Below, one piece after another: positions 35,365 to 47,118 of a stretch of 64,000 nucleotides of DNA. Below the pieces are notes generated by a model. It worked only from the letters and a program-made list of their open reading frames with translations, made no database searches and was not told the origin of the DNA. The stretch's first letter is position 1, and each line of letters opens with the position of its first letter. Source of the DNA: Arthrobacter sp. StoSoilB22 (lineage in GTDB: Bacteria > Actinomycetota > Actinomycetes > Actinomycetales > Micrococcaceae); assembly GCF_019977315.1 (NCBI RefSeq), contig NZ_AP024652.1, positions 2,790,001 through 2,854,000 of the forward strand. The letters are read 5' to 3'. The position numbers and the translations under genes were made by a program.

Positions 35365-35568
35365 ATGGCACTGGGAACCGTCAAGTGGTTCAACGCCGAA
35401 AAGGGCTTCGGCTTCATCACCCCGGATGACGCGGATGGGGACGTTTTTGTCCACTACTCCGAGATCCAGACCGGTGGCTTCAAGACCCTCGACGAGAACC
35501 AGCGCGTTCAGTTCGAGATCGGTCAGGGAGCCAAGGGCCCCCAGGCAACCGGCGTTACGGTCGTCTAG
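35365..35568 (+). CDS. Cold-shock protein (CspA family)
   Basis: Single cold-shock domain, 67 aa, binding single-stranded RNA/DNA as an RNA chaperone. RNP1 KGFGFITP (residues 13-20) and RNP2 VFVHYSEI (about 27-34) are intact. The ATG has a good ribosome site. Strong hairpin downstream (35611-35642). Confidence 0.97.
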   Translation: MALGTVKWFNAEKGFGFITPDDADGDVFVHYSEIQTGGFKTLDENQRVQFEIGQGAKGPQATGVTVV

Positions 35569-35610
35569 TCGTACCTGTTGATCCCTGCATATTGCGGAGA
35601 CAACACAACT

Positions 35611-35642
35611 CGTTGACCCTGGCTTTCCAGCCGGGGTCAACG
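35611..35642 (+). terminator. Terminator hairpin after csp
   Basis: A 14-bp stem (one T-G pair) around TTCC lies 43 bp after the csp stop, followed by a weak T-rich run. Confidence 0.65.
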
Positions 35643-35747
35643 TGTCTTAATCGAGGAAACCCCGGCCACCCTCTGCGGGTTCTCAACAACGACTGTTACT
35701 AACCATGAAGAAATACCAAACGCGCCCTTCGAATAGGCGTTGACAAT

Positions 35748-38264
35748 TCAACCAACCAAGCTCCGGAGCAGCCGTGCGGAATGCCGGACTGATAATCCAG
35801 GAAGGTACGCCCTGCTGAGCGCGCGACCTATTGCAGGAAGATGCAGTGGGTCTTGATAATACATGTACAACGTTCTGTACTCGGGTTGGAATCTCGACTT
35901 AAATGAGGCCAGGGACCTGAATCCGTAAACGGGCTCCAAGGCCTGTCCCACCACCTCAAGTATTCCGGCCAAACCTTTGGCCCTCTGCTCGATCTCCCCC
36001 TCTTCCCGGGCCAAGGGCGACCCGGACAAGGAAATAAGTTCCACGGAGTCCCGCAAATGCAATACTGCCGATGCGATGAGAAACTCCATGACCCCGGGAA
36101 AAGCGTCGCCGCGCCGCCGCATGAAGTCCAACGTCCAACTGACAACAACGCCGTCTTCATACACGGGAAGCCAACTGGTGACGCCATAGACGAAGCCCGT
36201 GCCATCAACCGCAACGCAACACAGGACGTCTTCATCATCCAACTCGTCCAGACCGCCCATAGTGAAACCCATTTCCGGGATCTTCTTTTGGGCTGCCCAC
36301 TCTTCCGAGACTTCACTCACTTGGGCGCGTACCCCGAGCGGCAGTTCGGAGTAACGACCCCAGTTTGCCGTGATCCCCATCTTCGAGGCGCGGTTTAGTG
36401 AGGTCCTGACGTTCTGCCACTCCTTGCCCCTGAATTCCAGGCCCCTAATTCGTAGGCGGGTTTCCTGGGCGACAGACACACGGCGGAAACCGCGTGATTG
36501 CAGCATGGGCCACAGCTCGTCTGTGCAGGAGTAGAGGCACGGAGTCAACGCACGCTGGGAGCAGAAATCCAGGAACCCTTGGGCGGTCACCGCATGGTGC
36601 TGACGCGCTCCGAAGGGACCGGCCAGCGTCAATGCCACGTGACTGTGCTGTTGGTAGGCCACTCCCCCGGTTCCATCTGGAGTGAACCAATATTTGTTCG
36701 GTTCCCACAGTGCCATCCATGAGAGCGAATCTCCTCCCCTCTTCACCAGGGCACGGGCCGCCTGCCGCGCCTGGCGGTCAAGTCCTCCGGCGTGATGTCC
36801 CCGGATTAGCAGCACCCACACACCAAGTAGCGCTACGAGCCAAAACAGTGTGCCCGAATAGGAAAAGAGGAAGACTTCCAGCACATCGCGCTCGGCGAAG
36901 ACTTTACGGTAAACGCCGGGAAGCGGAACGGGGAGGTACTGCCTGGCAAGTTCAGCCGCCAAACCCAGCAGACCGCCGTCGCGAACCAACCCCCCGGAGG
37001 CCAACCACACCACCGTGTAGGCCAGCGCCAGGCCTCCCCCAGTCAGTCCGACCAGCAAAAACACCTTCCGGCGGAGACGATCAGAAGTCTCCACCCGGAA
37101 ATGGCCCCTGTAGACAAACAGGAGCAACGCCAACGCCAAGGGAACCAGCACCAGCGGAATGATATGAACCACTGCCGTATTGAGCATCCCCGCATGTGGT
37201 CGACCTGGGGGCCGCGGGATGCCGGCAAAGAGAGCAAGGTAGATCGTGGACAAGGCCACCACCACCAACTGCACCCCGATTGCGATTCCCAAGGCCAACC
37301 GCCGCCCACGCCTCATGCCGTCGGCGCAAATGAGTAGCAATACAACGGGAACCACCGCCAGTGCCAATCCGAACGGCCCTGTGTAGCCTTGGCGGGTTAT
37401 GTCGAGGCAGGTGACGTCGATGGTTCCCCCGCAGTTGCTCTCCAGCTGACTTAGCGTGGGCAGCGGGTTGAGGATGACATCCCTGAGCAAAGCCAAGGGT
37501 CCGGACGGGCTTTTTGCCGCAGCGGTCACGATGGGACCCACGGCGAAAATTGCCATGGTCAATGAAAGAAGGTTGCGGATTTCCCGGCTGGTTGACCTGT
37601 GCAGGTGGAGATGGCCCTGGCTGCTTTGCATCCACCACCCGGTCAGTAGACCTATGAGCGCACCCAGGAAGCCCACCACGGTCTCCGCATGCCCTACGTA
37701 CAGAACCAATAGCAGGGAAATCGCGAGCACCACGGTCCTCAGGCGCCGTTGCCACAAGGTGGGCAGGATCGCACTGGCTGCCAAAACGGTGGTGAGGACG
37801 GCGCCGTAGGGGCCGATCAGGCGGATGCCGGCCATTCCTGATAGCCAGCCGTCGCCGAGGTATTGGGCAACCTGGGTTACAAGGAGGAAGGCGGATACGC
37901 AGGCGAACTGGCCACCAAAGAGCACTCCGGCCGTCCTGAGGGATCCCAGGTGCCGCTCTGCCAAGCCAAGGAAAAACAGAATCATCAGGACAGCCGTGAC
38001 ATAGGCCACTGGATTGGTGGCGAAGAACAACGACGTCCAAATAGACCACCATTCTCCGGACCGCAGACCCTCCAGCGAAACACTGGCAACGGAAAGCCAA
38101 GGCTCCGCCGGGCCCGTCAGGAAGCTCGCAGACACCAAAGACAGGCCAACAAAGAGGGCGAGAACCATCATTGTGAACGGCGTTGATCGCAGATGCCGTC
38201 CTGCTTGGCCCAACGCAGGTCTGATCACGCCTTTGACGGCCAGGCTCACCGCCGCAACCCCCAT
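35748..38264 (-). CDS. MprF-type aminoacyl-phosphatidylglycerol synthase with pseudo-rhomboid N-terminus
   Basis: Membrane enzyme of 838 aa. The C-terminal 330 or so residues match the DUF2156/LPG-synthase domain that transfers an amino acid from tRNA to phosphatidylglycerol. The N-terminal half holds about 13 TM helices; its first six resemble a rhomboid (GEWWSIWTSLFFATN, LAERHLGS) but the catalytic GxSG position reads GPYGAV (residues 151-156), and VGHAETVVGFLGALIG follows where the His helix would be. The start overlaps the esterase stop by 19 bp. Probably the last gene of a long operon through DUF2550 to the atp genes. Which amino acid is transferred is not predictable. Confidence 0.8.
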   Translation of the reverse strand: MGVAAVSLAVKGVIRPALGQAGRHLRSTPFTMMVLALFVGLSLVSASFLTGPAEPWLSVASVSLEGLRSGEWWSIWTSLFFATNPVAYVTAVLMILFFLGLAERHLGSLRTAGVLFGGQFACVSAFLLVTQVAQYLGDGWLSGMAGIRLIGPYGAVLTTVLAASAILPTLWQRRLRTVVLAISLLLVLYVGHAETVVGFLGALIGLLTGWWMQSSQGHLHLHRSTSREIRNLLSLTMAIFAVGPIVTAAAKSPSGPLALLRDVILNPLPTLSQLESNCGGTIDVTCLDITRQGYTGPFGLALAVVPVVLLLICADGMRRGRRLALGIAIGVQLVVVALSTIYLALFAGIPRPPGRPHAGMLNTAVVHIIPLVLVPLALALLLFVYRGHFRVETSDRLRRKVFLLVGLTGGGLALAYTVVWLASGGLVRDGGLLGLAAELARQYLPVPLPGVYRKVFAERDVLEVFLFSYSGTLFWLVALLGVWVLLIRGHHAGGLDRQARQAARALVKRGGDSLSWMALWEPNKYWFTPDGTGGVAYQQHSHVALTLAGPFGARQHHAVTAQGFLDFCSQRALTPCLYSCTDELWPMLQSRGFRRVSVAQETRLRIRGLEFRGKEWQNVRTSLNRASKMGITANWGRYSELPLGVRAQVSEVSEEWAAQKKIPEMGFTMGGLDELDDEDVLCCVAVDGTGFVYGVTSWLPVYEDGVVVSWTLDFMRRRGDAFPGVMEFLIASAVLHLRDSVELISLSGSPLAREEGEIEQRAKGLAGILEVVGQALEPVYGFRSLASFKSRFQPEYRTLYMYYQDPLHLPAIGRALSRAYLPGLSVRHSARLLRSLVG

Positions 38265-39544
38265 CGGGAGGCAAGGAAGTCGAGGCCACCGGGCATGCCA
38301 CGTATCACGGCGTCCCATGAGTGCCCGGCCTGTGGAATTGAATGTTCTTCAGTTGCAAAACCGGCGTTTCTTGCAGCGTCCGCAAGCTCATGCATGTAGC
38401 TGGTGAACTCATGGTCAGCCTCACCTGAAACCAGGTACACACCGCTTCCGGAGAAATCGCGTTGCTGCATCAACACCAAAGGTGTCCTGGACTCGAACGA
38501 TTCAACATCACCGTCGAACGAGTCCGAGATTGTCTTGCTTCTGTCTTTAGCGAGTGCAGGTTCCCGCTCGGCGGCGAAGGGAAGAATGGACGCGAAAAGG
38601 TCCGGGTGGGAGGTTCCCATCTGCATGGCACACGTGCCGCCAAAGGAAAAACCGCCTACAGCCCACAGCTTGTGATCCCTGGAGACATCCAGCGTTTCAG
38701 TGATCCACGTGGGTACATCCTGCGAAAGATACGTATCCACGGAAGCGATTTTGCTATCCATACACATGGTGTTGGCATTGGCTGATCCGTTGGGGTCCAC
38801 CACCACGGTGACAGGGGCGATTCCCTTATGGGCTTCAGCGTACTGGTCCAGGAGGGACCGGAGCTGGCCACCGGTAAGCCAGTCCGCAGGACCGCCTGGT
38901 TGACCAGCGAAGAGGACAAGCACAGGCAAGGTTGGACGTTCTGCAGTCTGGTAGGCGGGCGGCAAGTAAATATAAGCATCCCGTGCGTTGAAACCTGAAG
39001 CGGTTCCAGGAATGGCGGCTTTGCGCAGGACGCCGTTTCGGGGCATGGAATCGGGGGCTTTCCATGCGGACAGGGCAGGGCCTGGCTTTGCATCCGGACT
39101 GCGTTTGAGGCTCGCTTCAAGTGGCTGTATGCGTGCCACCGCGGTACCCAGCAGGTCCGAGACCGTGTTGTTCAGTCCGAAATAGAGGTTTATCTGGACA
39201 ACGCATAAAAGAAGAACGCCGAACATCGCCGCCACGCTGAACGAACGGCCGCGCCAGGAATTTCGGGGAAACCGCGCAACGCACAGGAGCACTGCAGCGA
39301 CAGCTGGTACCGCCCAAGCCACGGTCTGAAACGGCAGGTTCTCCGAGAATGAGGCCAACAGATCCACAAGGATCCAGTGAATAAGGGCCACTACCCCGAT
39401 CGCCACAAGCAGGCTGGCCGGTACCAGCAGCAGCCAGGATCGTCGTCGCCGCCATAGGAGGTAGGCCCCGCCAACTCCGCCGCAGGCGATACTGAACCAA
39501 AGGAAAGGCCCATCCACCAAGCTGACGTCCGAAAGAAGATCCAT
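38246..39544 (-). CDS. Membrane-anchored esterase D-like alpha/beta hydrolase
   Basis: Protein of 432 aa with four TM helices in the first 130 residues and a large C-terminal domain of the esterase-D/FrmB type (PF00756-like), probably extracytoplasmic. Nucleophile elbow is GGFSFGGTCAM (Ser about 297), with GEADHEF supplying Asp/His-like residues and AGHSWD the terminal His. 19-bp overlap with the MprF-type gene and a 5-bp gap from DUF2550 place it in the same transcript. A role hydrolysing aminoacyl lipids made by its neighbour is inferred. Confidence 0.85.
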   Translation of the reverse strand: MDLLSDVSLVDGPFLWFSIACGGVGGAYLLWRRRRSWLLLVPASLLVAIGVVALIHWILVDLLASFSENLPFQTVAWAVPAVAAVLLCVARFPRNSWRGRSFSVAAMFGVLLLCVVQINLYFGLNNTVSDLLGTAVARIQPLEASLKRSPDAKPGPALSAWKAPDSMPRNGVLRKAAIPGTASGFNARDAYIYLPPAYQTAERPTLPVLVLFAGQPGGPADWLTGGQLRSLLDQYAEAHKGIAPVTVVVDPNGSANANTMCMDSKIASVDTYLSQDVPTWITETLDVSRDHKLWAVGGFSFGGTCAMQMGTSHPDLFASILPFAAEREPALAKDRSKTISDSFDGDVESFESRTPLVLMQQRDFSGSGVYLVSGEADHEFTSYMHELADAARNAGFATEEHSIPQAGHSWDAVIRGMPGGLDFLASRWGLRR

Positions 39545-39549
39545 AACGC

Positions 39550-39981
39550 CTAACGCCAGGTTCCGACGCCGATGACCGGCCCCGCTTCGAGCCAGGACGA
39601 CAAACCAGCATAGGCATCGAAATTCATGGCGAGCATGAACTTCTGACCTTCATACTGCAGTTCAACCACCACGACGCCGGGCTGAATCCGGACGAGCTCG
39701 TCTTCCGTGGGCTGACGGCGTCCCAACAATTCAAGGGAGCTGCGCGTGAATTTATGTTTGGGGATAACGCTCAGGGACATCAGGCGGAACCACTCGAGCT
39801 CGTTGTCCTGATAACGACAAACCCCCATCTGCCAGCTGTTTCCAGCCATGCAAATGGAGGCGTCGACCGTGCCCAGGGCGCGCCGCAGATTGAAGCGACG
39901 CACCCCGAAAAGGCACAGTGAAATGATCAGCAACGTAAACGCTGTTGCCAGGGCGATGAACGGAATAAGGGAATCGTCCAT
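39550..39981 (-). CDS. DUF2550 single-TM protein
   Basis: Protein of 143 aa with one N-terminal TM helix (residues about 6-26), then a soluble domain with LRRALGTVDASICMAGNSWQMGVCRY. Located after atpC with a 10-bp gap, as Rv1312 follows atpC in M. tuberculosis. The ATG at 39981 is chosen; upstream Met codons lie in atpC sequence. Function unknown. Confidence 0.88.
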   Translation of the reverse strand: MDDSLIPFIALATAFTLLIISLCLFGVRRFNLRRALGTVDASICMAGNSWQMGVCRYQDNELEWFRLMSLSVIPKHKFTRSSLELLGRRQPTEDELVRIQPGVVVVELQYEGQKFMLAMNFDAYAGLSSWLEAGPVIGVGTWR

Positions 39982-39991
39982 CAAGGTCGTG

Positions 39992-40276
39992 CTATCGGAT
40001 CCCCGCTGTAGCCGCTTCGCCCAATTTGGCGTTGTCAGCAACAATCACCACGCGATCGTTGTCGACGGAAAAGAATCCGCCGTCAACGACTACTGCAATG
40101 CGATCACCGGAAACCGGCTGGATTGCCAGCTCGCCCGCGGCCATGATGGCCAAAAGGGGCGAGTGGCCCGGCAGGATTCCGATTTCACCATCGCTGGTGC
40201 GGGCCTTCACCATCTTGGCCGCACCGGACCACACGAAGTGGTCCGCTGCGACAATCTCAACCTCGAGCTCAGCCAT
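39992..40276 (-). CDS. atpC: ATP synthase epsilon subunit
   Basis: Protein of 94 aa, the F1 stalk regulator. Conserved GEIGILPGHSPLLAIMAAGEL (about residues 30-50) and the ending VDNDRVVIVADNAKLGE. It is short, like many actinobacterial epsilons, lacking the long C-terminal helical pair. 1-bp gap after atpD. Confidence 0.95.
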   Translation of the reverse strand: MAELEVEIVAADHFVWSGAAKMVKARTSDGEIGILPGHSPLLAIMAAGELAIQPVSGDRIAVVVDGGFFSVDNDRVVIVADNAKLGEAATAGIR

Positions 40277-40277
40277 A

Positions 40278-41813
<1,536 letters not shown>

Positions 41814-42704
41814 CTAGGACGCGAGGGCGTCTGCGCCGGCCACGATTTCGGAAAGCTCCTGCGTAATCTCGGCCTGGCGGGCCGTGTTGCGAAGGCGCGT
41901 GTACTTCTTGATCAAATCCGTAGCGTTGTCACCGGCCGACTTCATAGCGCGCTGGCGGGCTGCGAGCTCGGAAGCTGCGGCCTGCAGCATGGCTGCGAAA
42001 ATGCGGGACTCGATGTAACGCGGAAGCAGTGCGTCAAGCACCTGCTCTGTTTCCGGTTCAAACTCGTACAACGGCAACAGCTCGGATTCCGAGGCTGCTT
42101 CCTCCTCTACGACCTCCAGCGGAAGCAAACGGATGACCGTCGGCTCCTGCGTCACCATGGACTTGAAGCGGGTGTACACAACGTGGATCTCGTCCACGCC
42201 GCCCTCTTCGAAGTCGGTGGAGAAGTCTTCAAGAAGTGCAGCTCCGACTTCCTGCGCGGTTTCGAATTCCGGTGCGTCCGTGCCACCGGTCCATACGCGG
42301 GCGTAGGACCGGTTGCGGAAATCGAAGTACGCCTGCGCCTTGCGGCCAACCAGGTACGCCTTGACTTCCTTGCCTTCTGCGTGAAGAAGCTCGGTGAGAC
42401 CTTCAGCCTGCTTGAGCACACTTGCGGAGTAGGATCCTGCAAGACCGCGGTCCGATGTAATGATCAGGACTGCGGCGCGGCGGATCTGCTCCGGCTCGGT
42501 GGTCAGCGGGTGGTCGATTTCGCTCTGAGTTGCGACAGCAGAAACGGCGCGGGTAATCGCGTTCGCGTAAGGCAGTGAAGCTGCTACGCGGGCGCGGGCC
42601 TTACCGATGCGCGAGGTAGCGATCAGTTCCATCGCCTTGAAGATCTTGCGCATCGACGTCGTCGAGCTGATCTTCTGACGGTAGACCCGAATCTGGGCTC
42701 CCAT
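41814..42704 (-). CDS. atpG: ATP synthase gamma subunit
   Basis: Central rotor stalk, 296 aa. N-terminus [31 protein letters not shown] and C-terminus [23 protein letters not shown] are the conserved coiled-coil ends of the gamma subunit. AGGAAAGG-type ribosome site upstream. Confidence 0.97.
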
Positions 42705-42780
42705 ACTTATCCTTTCCTAAGTTCCCGATGTGCTGCCCTGCCGGGGCCCTTACGGACCCCGGCAGAGCAGGTTATCGAAA

Positions 42781-44418
42781 CTAGCGCTTCTGCTTGACGA
42801 TCTTTTCCTGGTCGACGTCGCCGCCGGAGATCGCTGCGTGCTCTTCGTGGCCAGCGCCAACCAGGTGGTTGTCGCCTTCGCCGAAGAAGCCCTTCTTGAA
42901 GGAAACAATGGCTTCCTTCAAGGCTGCAGCGGTGTCGTCATCCAGGACGTTGGTCTGAGCCAGCGTGGTCAGGATGGAGGACTTGTGCGTGAGGTGCTCC
43001 AGGAACTCGGACTCGAAGCGGCTGATGTCCTCAACCGGAACGTCGTCCAGGTAACCGTTGGTACCGGCCCAGATGGACACAACCTGGTTCTCAACCGGGA
43101 ACGGTGAGTACTGGCCCTGCTTCAGCAGTTCCATCAGGCGTGCACCACGGGTCAGCTGCTGACGGGAAGCAGCATCCAGGTCAGAGGCGAACATAGCGAA
43201 TGCCTGCATGTCGCGGTACTGAGCCAGGTCCAGCTTCAAGGTACCGGAGACCTTCTTCATGGACTTGACCTGTGCAGCGCCACCAACGCGGGAGACGGAC
43301 ACACCAACGTCAACAGCGGGACGCTGGTTGGCGTTGAAGAGGTCCGACTGGAGGAAGATCTGGCCATCGGTAATGGAGATCACGTTGGTCGGGATGTAGG
43401 CAGAAACGTCATTTGCCTTGGTCTCGACGATCGGCAGACCGGTCATGGAACCTGCACCGAGCTCGTCGGAGAGCTTGGCACAACGCTCCAGCAGACGGGA
43501 GTGCAAGTAGAAAACGTCACCCGGGTATGCTTCGCGTCCCGGCGGACGACGCAGCAGCAGGGATACGGCGCGGTAGGCTTCGGCCTGCTTGGACAGGTCA
43601 TCGAAGATCACCAGAACGTGCTTGCCGCCGTACATCCAGTGCTGGCCGATGGCCGAACCTGCATACGGTGCCAAGTACTTGAAGCCGGCGGGGTCAGATG
43701 CCGGGGACGCCACGATGGTGGTGTACTCCAGTGCGCCGTGATCCTCGAGGGTCTGACGAACGGCTGCGATGGTGGAAGCCTTCTGGCCAACACCAACATA
43801 GACGCAACGTACCTGCTTGGTGACATCTCCCGAAGCCCAGTTGGCCTTCTGGTTGATGATGGTGTCCACGGCGATGGCGGTCTTGCCGGTCTGGCGGTCA
43901 CCGATGATCAGCTGACGCTGGCCACGGCCGATCGGGATCATGGCATCGATAGCCTTGAGGCCGGTCTGCATCGGTTCGTGAACCGACTTGCGTTCGGTAA
44001 CGCCCGGAGCCTGAAGTTCCAGTGCACGGGTGGCCTCGGCCTTGATCTCGCCGAGGTCATCGATGGGCTGGCCCAGGGGGTCGACAACGCGACCCAGGAA
44101 GGCGTCGCCAACGGGAACGGACAGGATCTCACCGGTACGGTGAACTTCCTGGCCTTCTTCAATACCGGTGAAGTCACCGAGGATAATGACACCGATCTCG
44201 CGGACGTCAAGGTTCTGGGCCAGGCCCAGCGTGCCATCTTCGAAGCGAAGCAGCTCGTTCGCCATGACCGAGGGAAGACCCTCAACACGGGCGATGCCGT
44301 CACTTGCGGTGGTCACACGACCAACCTCTACGCGCTCTGCGTTTCCGGGTTCGTAGGACGCCGCGAACTCGTTCAACGCATTACGGACGTCGTCGGCGTT
44401 GATGGTCAATTCGGCCAT
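42781..44418 (-). CDS. atpA: ATP synthase alpha subunit
   Basis: Non-catalytic nucleotide-binding F1 subunit, 545 aa from the ATG at 44418 (family N-terminus [15 protein letters not shown]). P-loop [13 protein letters not shown] (about residues 170-182) and the ending [13 protein letters not shown] with the acidic tail are typical. An ATG 11 codons upstream gives non-conserved residues. Confidence 0.98.
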   Translation of the reverse strand: MAELTINADDVRNALNEFAASYEPGNAERVEVGRVTTASDGIARVEGLPSVMANELLRFEDGTLGLAQNLDVREIGVIILGDFTGIEEGQEVHRTGEILSVPVGDAFLGRVVDPLGQPIDDLGEIKAEATRALELQAPGVTERKSVHEPMQTGLKAIDAMIPIGRGQRQLIIGDRQTGKTAIAVDTIINQKANWASGDVTKQVRCVYVGVGQKASTIAAVRQTLEDHGALEYTTIVASPASDPAGFKYLAPYAGSAIGQHWMYGGKHVLVIFDDLSKQAEAYRAVSLLLRRPPGREAYPGDVFYLHSRLLERCAKLSDELGAGSMTGLPIVETKANDVSAYIPTNVISITDGQIFLQSDLFNANQRPAVDVGVSVSRVGGAAQVKSMKKVSGTLKLDLAQYRDMQAFAMFASDLDAASRQQLTRGARLMELLKQGQYSPFPVENQVVSIWAGTNGYLDDVPVEDISRFESEFLEHLTHKSSILTTLAQTNVLDDDTAAALKEAIVSFKKGFFGEGDNHLVGAGHEEHAAISGGDVDQEKIVKQKR

Positions 44419-44503
44419 CTGCAGTCCCTGCTCTCCTGTTTTCGTGATCATCGTTGCTCACGATGACCGGGTTTTATATCAGTTAAGTTGTGCTTTGTCT
44501 TCG

Positions 44504-45331
44504 CTAGCCAGCGAGCTGGCGGCGGAGTTCGGTCAGGCGGGCGATAACCGAAGCGTCGAGCACTTCGTCACCCACCTGCACGCGGATTCCACCGATCAGT
44601 GCGGGATCAACATTGACGTTGACCTTCAGTTCGCGGCCGTACAGGGCATCCAGCCCGGCCTGCAGACGGCTGGCCTGCGTTTCCGTCAACGGACGGGTAA
44701 CGCTGACAGTTGCAATCCAGCGCTGCTGACGTTTGGCTGCAAGCTTGGCGAATGACTCGACGAGCTTGCTCGGCTTGACACCACGCGGCTGCGTAACTGC
44801 CTGGCTGATGAGAACTTTTGCTTCCTCGCTGCTGCCAGGAACAAGTTTCTCGGCCAATGCAATCTTCGCCGCTGGTGATGCCTGCGGCTCAGACAGAGCA
44901 CGTTGTACTTCGTGGCTGGAGGCGACGGCCTGGTTGAAGGCAAACAGGTCGTTTTCCAGCTCTTCCAGCCCCGTGATACCGGAGGCAGAAACGGCCGACT
45001 TGTTTTCAGCTACGGCAATGACAACCGTGGCGGCAAGCGTCTCGAGTGCATCGCCGATATCGCGTGCCGATGCCCAGCGCGAGCTGGCCAATCCGCCTGC
45101 AATCTCAGCAGCATCAGCGGAGACTTTTCCGCCAACCAGCTGCTTGACCAGCGCCGACTTCTCGTCACCGGAACGGGACGGGTCAGTCAGGGCGCGGCGC
45201 AAGCCAGCCGAGCTGTCCACCGTTCCCAGGATTCCGAAGAGGTCCTTAGCCAACTGCAGCGAGGCGAAGGGAAGCTTGGCTTCCAGCTGCGCCAGCGCTG
45301 TGGTCAGCGATTCGCTCGATATACCTGCCAT
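44504..45331 (-). CDS. atpH: ATP synthase delta subunit
   Basis: Peripheral-stalk subunit, 275 aa, longer than the E. coli protein (about 180) as in actinobacteria, with an N-terminal extension. C-terminal block LKVNVNVDPALIGGIRVQVGDEVLDASV identifies it. Start overlaps the atpF stop by 1 bp (TAATG). Confidence 0.95.
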   Translation of the reverse strand: MAGISSESLTTALAQLEAKLPFASLQLAKDLFGILGTVDSSAGLRRALTDPSRSGDEKSALVKQLVGGKVSADAAEIAGGLASSRWASARDIGDALETLAATVVIAVAENKSAVSASGITGLEELENDLFAFNQAVASSHEVQRALSEPQASPAAKIALAEKLVPGSSEEAKVLISQAVTQPRGVKPSKLVESFAKLAAKRQQRWIATVSVTRPLTETQASRLQAGLDALYGRELKVNVNVDPALIGGIRVQVGDEVLDASVIARLTELRRQLAG

Positions 45332-45888
45332 TACTTAGCTGCACCTGCGCTCTGGGTCTCCAGATCTGCCAGGAAGCGGTCCACAACGCGCGCGGCACGC
45401 TGATCGTCGGTGAGTGCTTCCCCAACGATGCGGCCGGCCAGCGTGGTGGCCAATGTGCCAACCTCCGAACGAAGCGAGACAACAGCTGCCTGGCGCTCCG
45501 ACTCGATGGCAGCATGTGCCTGCTCAGTGATGCGTGCAGATTCTGCCGCAGCCTTTGCCTTCAGGTCCGCGAGGATCTGGGCGCCTTCGGCGCGTGCTTC
45601 TTCGCGGATGCGGTTGGCTTCGGCACGGGCGTCGGTGAGCTGCTGCTTGTACTCTTCAAGAGCTGCAGAAGCTTCCGCCTGGGCCGCTTCGGCCTTTGCA
45701 ATGCCACCTTCGATTGCTTCAGCGCGCTCTGCGAAAGTCTTCTCGAACATCGGGACAACAAACTTGACCACGATGTACATGAGGACCGCAAAGCCCACGA
45801 GGACTACGCCCATTTCCCAGACGTTGGGAACGAGCGGATTAGCCTCCGCAGCGCCTTCAGTGGCGGCTGAGATGATCAGCTGATTCAT
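45331..45888 (-). CDS. atpF: ATP synthase subunit b
   Basis: Peripheral stalk membrane subunit, 185 aa: one TM helix (about residues 26-49, VWEMGVVLVGFAVLMYIVVKFVVP) then a long charged Ala/Glu-rich helix. Coupled to atpH by 1-bp overlap. Confidence 0.96.
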   Translation of the reverse strand: MNQLIISAATEGAAEANPLVPNVWEMGVVLVGFAVLMYIVVKFVVPMFEKTFAERAEAIEGGIAKAEAAQAEASAALEEYKQQLTDARAEANRIREEARAEGAQILADLKAKAAAESARITEQAHAAIESERQAAVVSLRSEVGTLATTLAGRIVGEALTDDQRAARVVDRFLADLETQSAGAAK

Positions 45889-45938
45889 ATTTCACCCGTC
45901 CTATCTACTCGTGCTTGGGATTCGCTTGGGTTCCAGGA

Positions 45939-46157
45939 CTAGGAAAGAACGAAAGCGAAGACCAGGCCGAGGATGGCGAGAGCTTCAGTCAGAGCCAGAC
46001 CAAGGAACGCGATCGGCTGCAGCACACGCTGAGCTTCCGGCTGACGTGCAACACCGTTGATGTAAGCGGCGAACACGAGACCCACACCGATACCACCGCC
46101 GATGGCCGAGAGACCGTAGCCGATGAGGTTGAGGGAGCCGTTGATGGTGCCTTCCAT
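45939..46157 (-). CDS. atpE: ATP synthase subunit c
   Basis: Rotor-ring subunit, 72 aa, two TM helices. Glycine-rich first helix ([22 protein letters not shown]) and the proton-carrying Glu in [11 protein letters not shown] (about residue 59). Na+-binding motif residues are absent, so it is a proton type. Confidence 0.98.
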   Translation of the reverse strand: MEGTINGSLNLIGYGLSAIGGGIGVGLVFAAYINGVARQPEAQRVLQPIAFLGLALTEALAILGLVFAFVLS

Positions 46158-46236
46158 TTTTTCTTCCTTTCAAGATGCCGCCCGTGCGGCAGGTTGTTTG
46201 GGTTGCTTCATCCCCGCGAGGGGAAGTTTTGGGAGC

Positions 46237-47037
46237 CTAGTGGCTGTCGGCGTGCAGGGCGCCTTCGATGTAGATCGCGGTCAACAGTGTGAACACGTAA
46301 GCCTGCAGGGCCATGATCAGTGCTTCGAGCATGTACATGGCCACGGCGCCTACCAGCACCAGTACCGATGCGCCCTTGAGCAGGACGTTCTCCTGCATAA
46401 CAAGGAACTCGATGCCGGAACCGGCGAGCATGACGATCAAGTGGCCTGCCAGCATGGTCGCAAACAGACGGAGGCTGTGCGTGACCGGGCGGACCAGGAA
46501 GTTGGAGATGATTTCGATCGGTACGACGATCGGAAGGATGTACCACGGAACACCGGAGGGAACGGTGGCGAGCTTGAAGTACTTCAGGCCGTTCTTCTTG
46601 ATGCCGATGGCGATCCAGGTGACATATACGATGCCGGCCATGACGTAGGCGCCGCCTACATGCGAGAAGCTCGGGAGCTGGATCAGCGGGATGGCGCCAT
46701 AGATGTTGTTCACCAGGATGAAGAAGAACAAGCTGAACAGCAGCGGGACGTACTTGATGAAGTCCTTGCCGCCGATGATGTCCTTGGCGATGCTGTTGCG
46801 CACGAAGCCGTACGCCATCTCGCCTGCGAACTGCAGCTTGCCGGGTACCAGCTGCTGCTTACGTGCAGCGAGGATGAAGAATGTAGCGATAATGACGACC
46901 GAAAGGATCACCAGCAACATCTGCTTGGAGAAGCCATCGTGCGCACCCCAAGGCAGGATTGCCGGCAGGTGCATTTCGTCGATTCCGGGTGGGGTGAATG
47001 ACCCCGAATCCTGGGCGGGGAGCGCAAGCGCGATCAA
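46237..47037 (-). CDS. atpB: ATP synthase subunit a
   Basis: Membrane stator subunit, 266 aa, five to six TM helices. Essential Arg is in LVRPVTHSLRLFATMLAGH (about residues 180-198). Adjacent to atpE (79-bp gap with the c-subunit ribosome site). Confidence 0.97.
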   Translation of the reverse strand: MIALALPAQDSGSFTPPGIDEMHLPAILPWGAHDGFSKQMLLVILSVVIIATFFILAARKQQLVPGKLQFAGEMAYGFVRNSIAKDIIGGKDFIKYVPLLFSLFFFILVNNIYGAIPLIQLPSFSHVGGAYVMAGIVYVTWIAIGIKKNGLKYFKLATVPSGVPWYILPIVVPIEIISNFLVRPVTHSLRLFATMLAGHLIVMLAGSGIEFLVMQENVLLKGASVLVLVGAVAMYMLEALIMALQAYVFTLLTAIYIEGALHADSH

Positions 47038-47118
47038 CGCGTTTCCTCTCTGCTGTGTCCATCATTGGGCATTGGTTGGAATCCGGACGCGTTGGACGCA
47101 TCTGTAATCCATGTGAAA

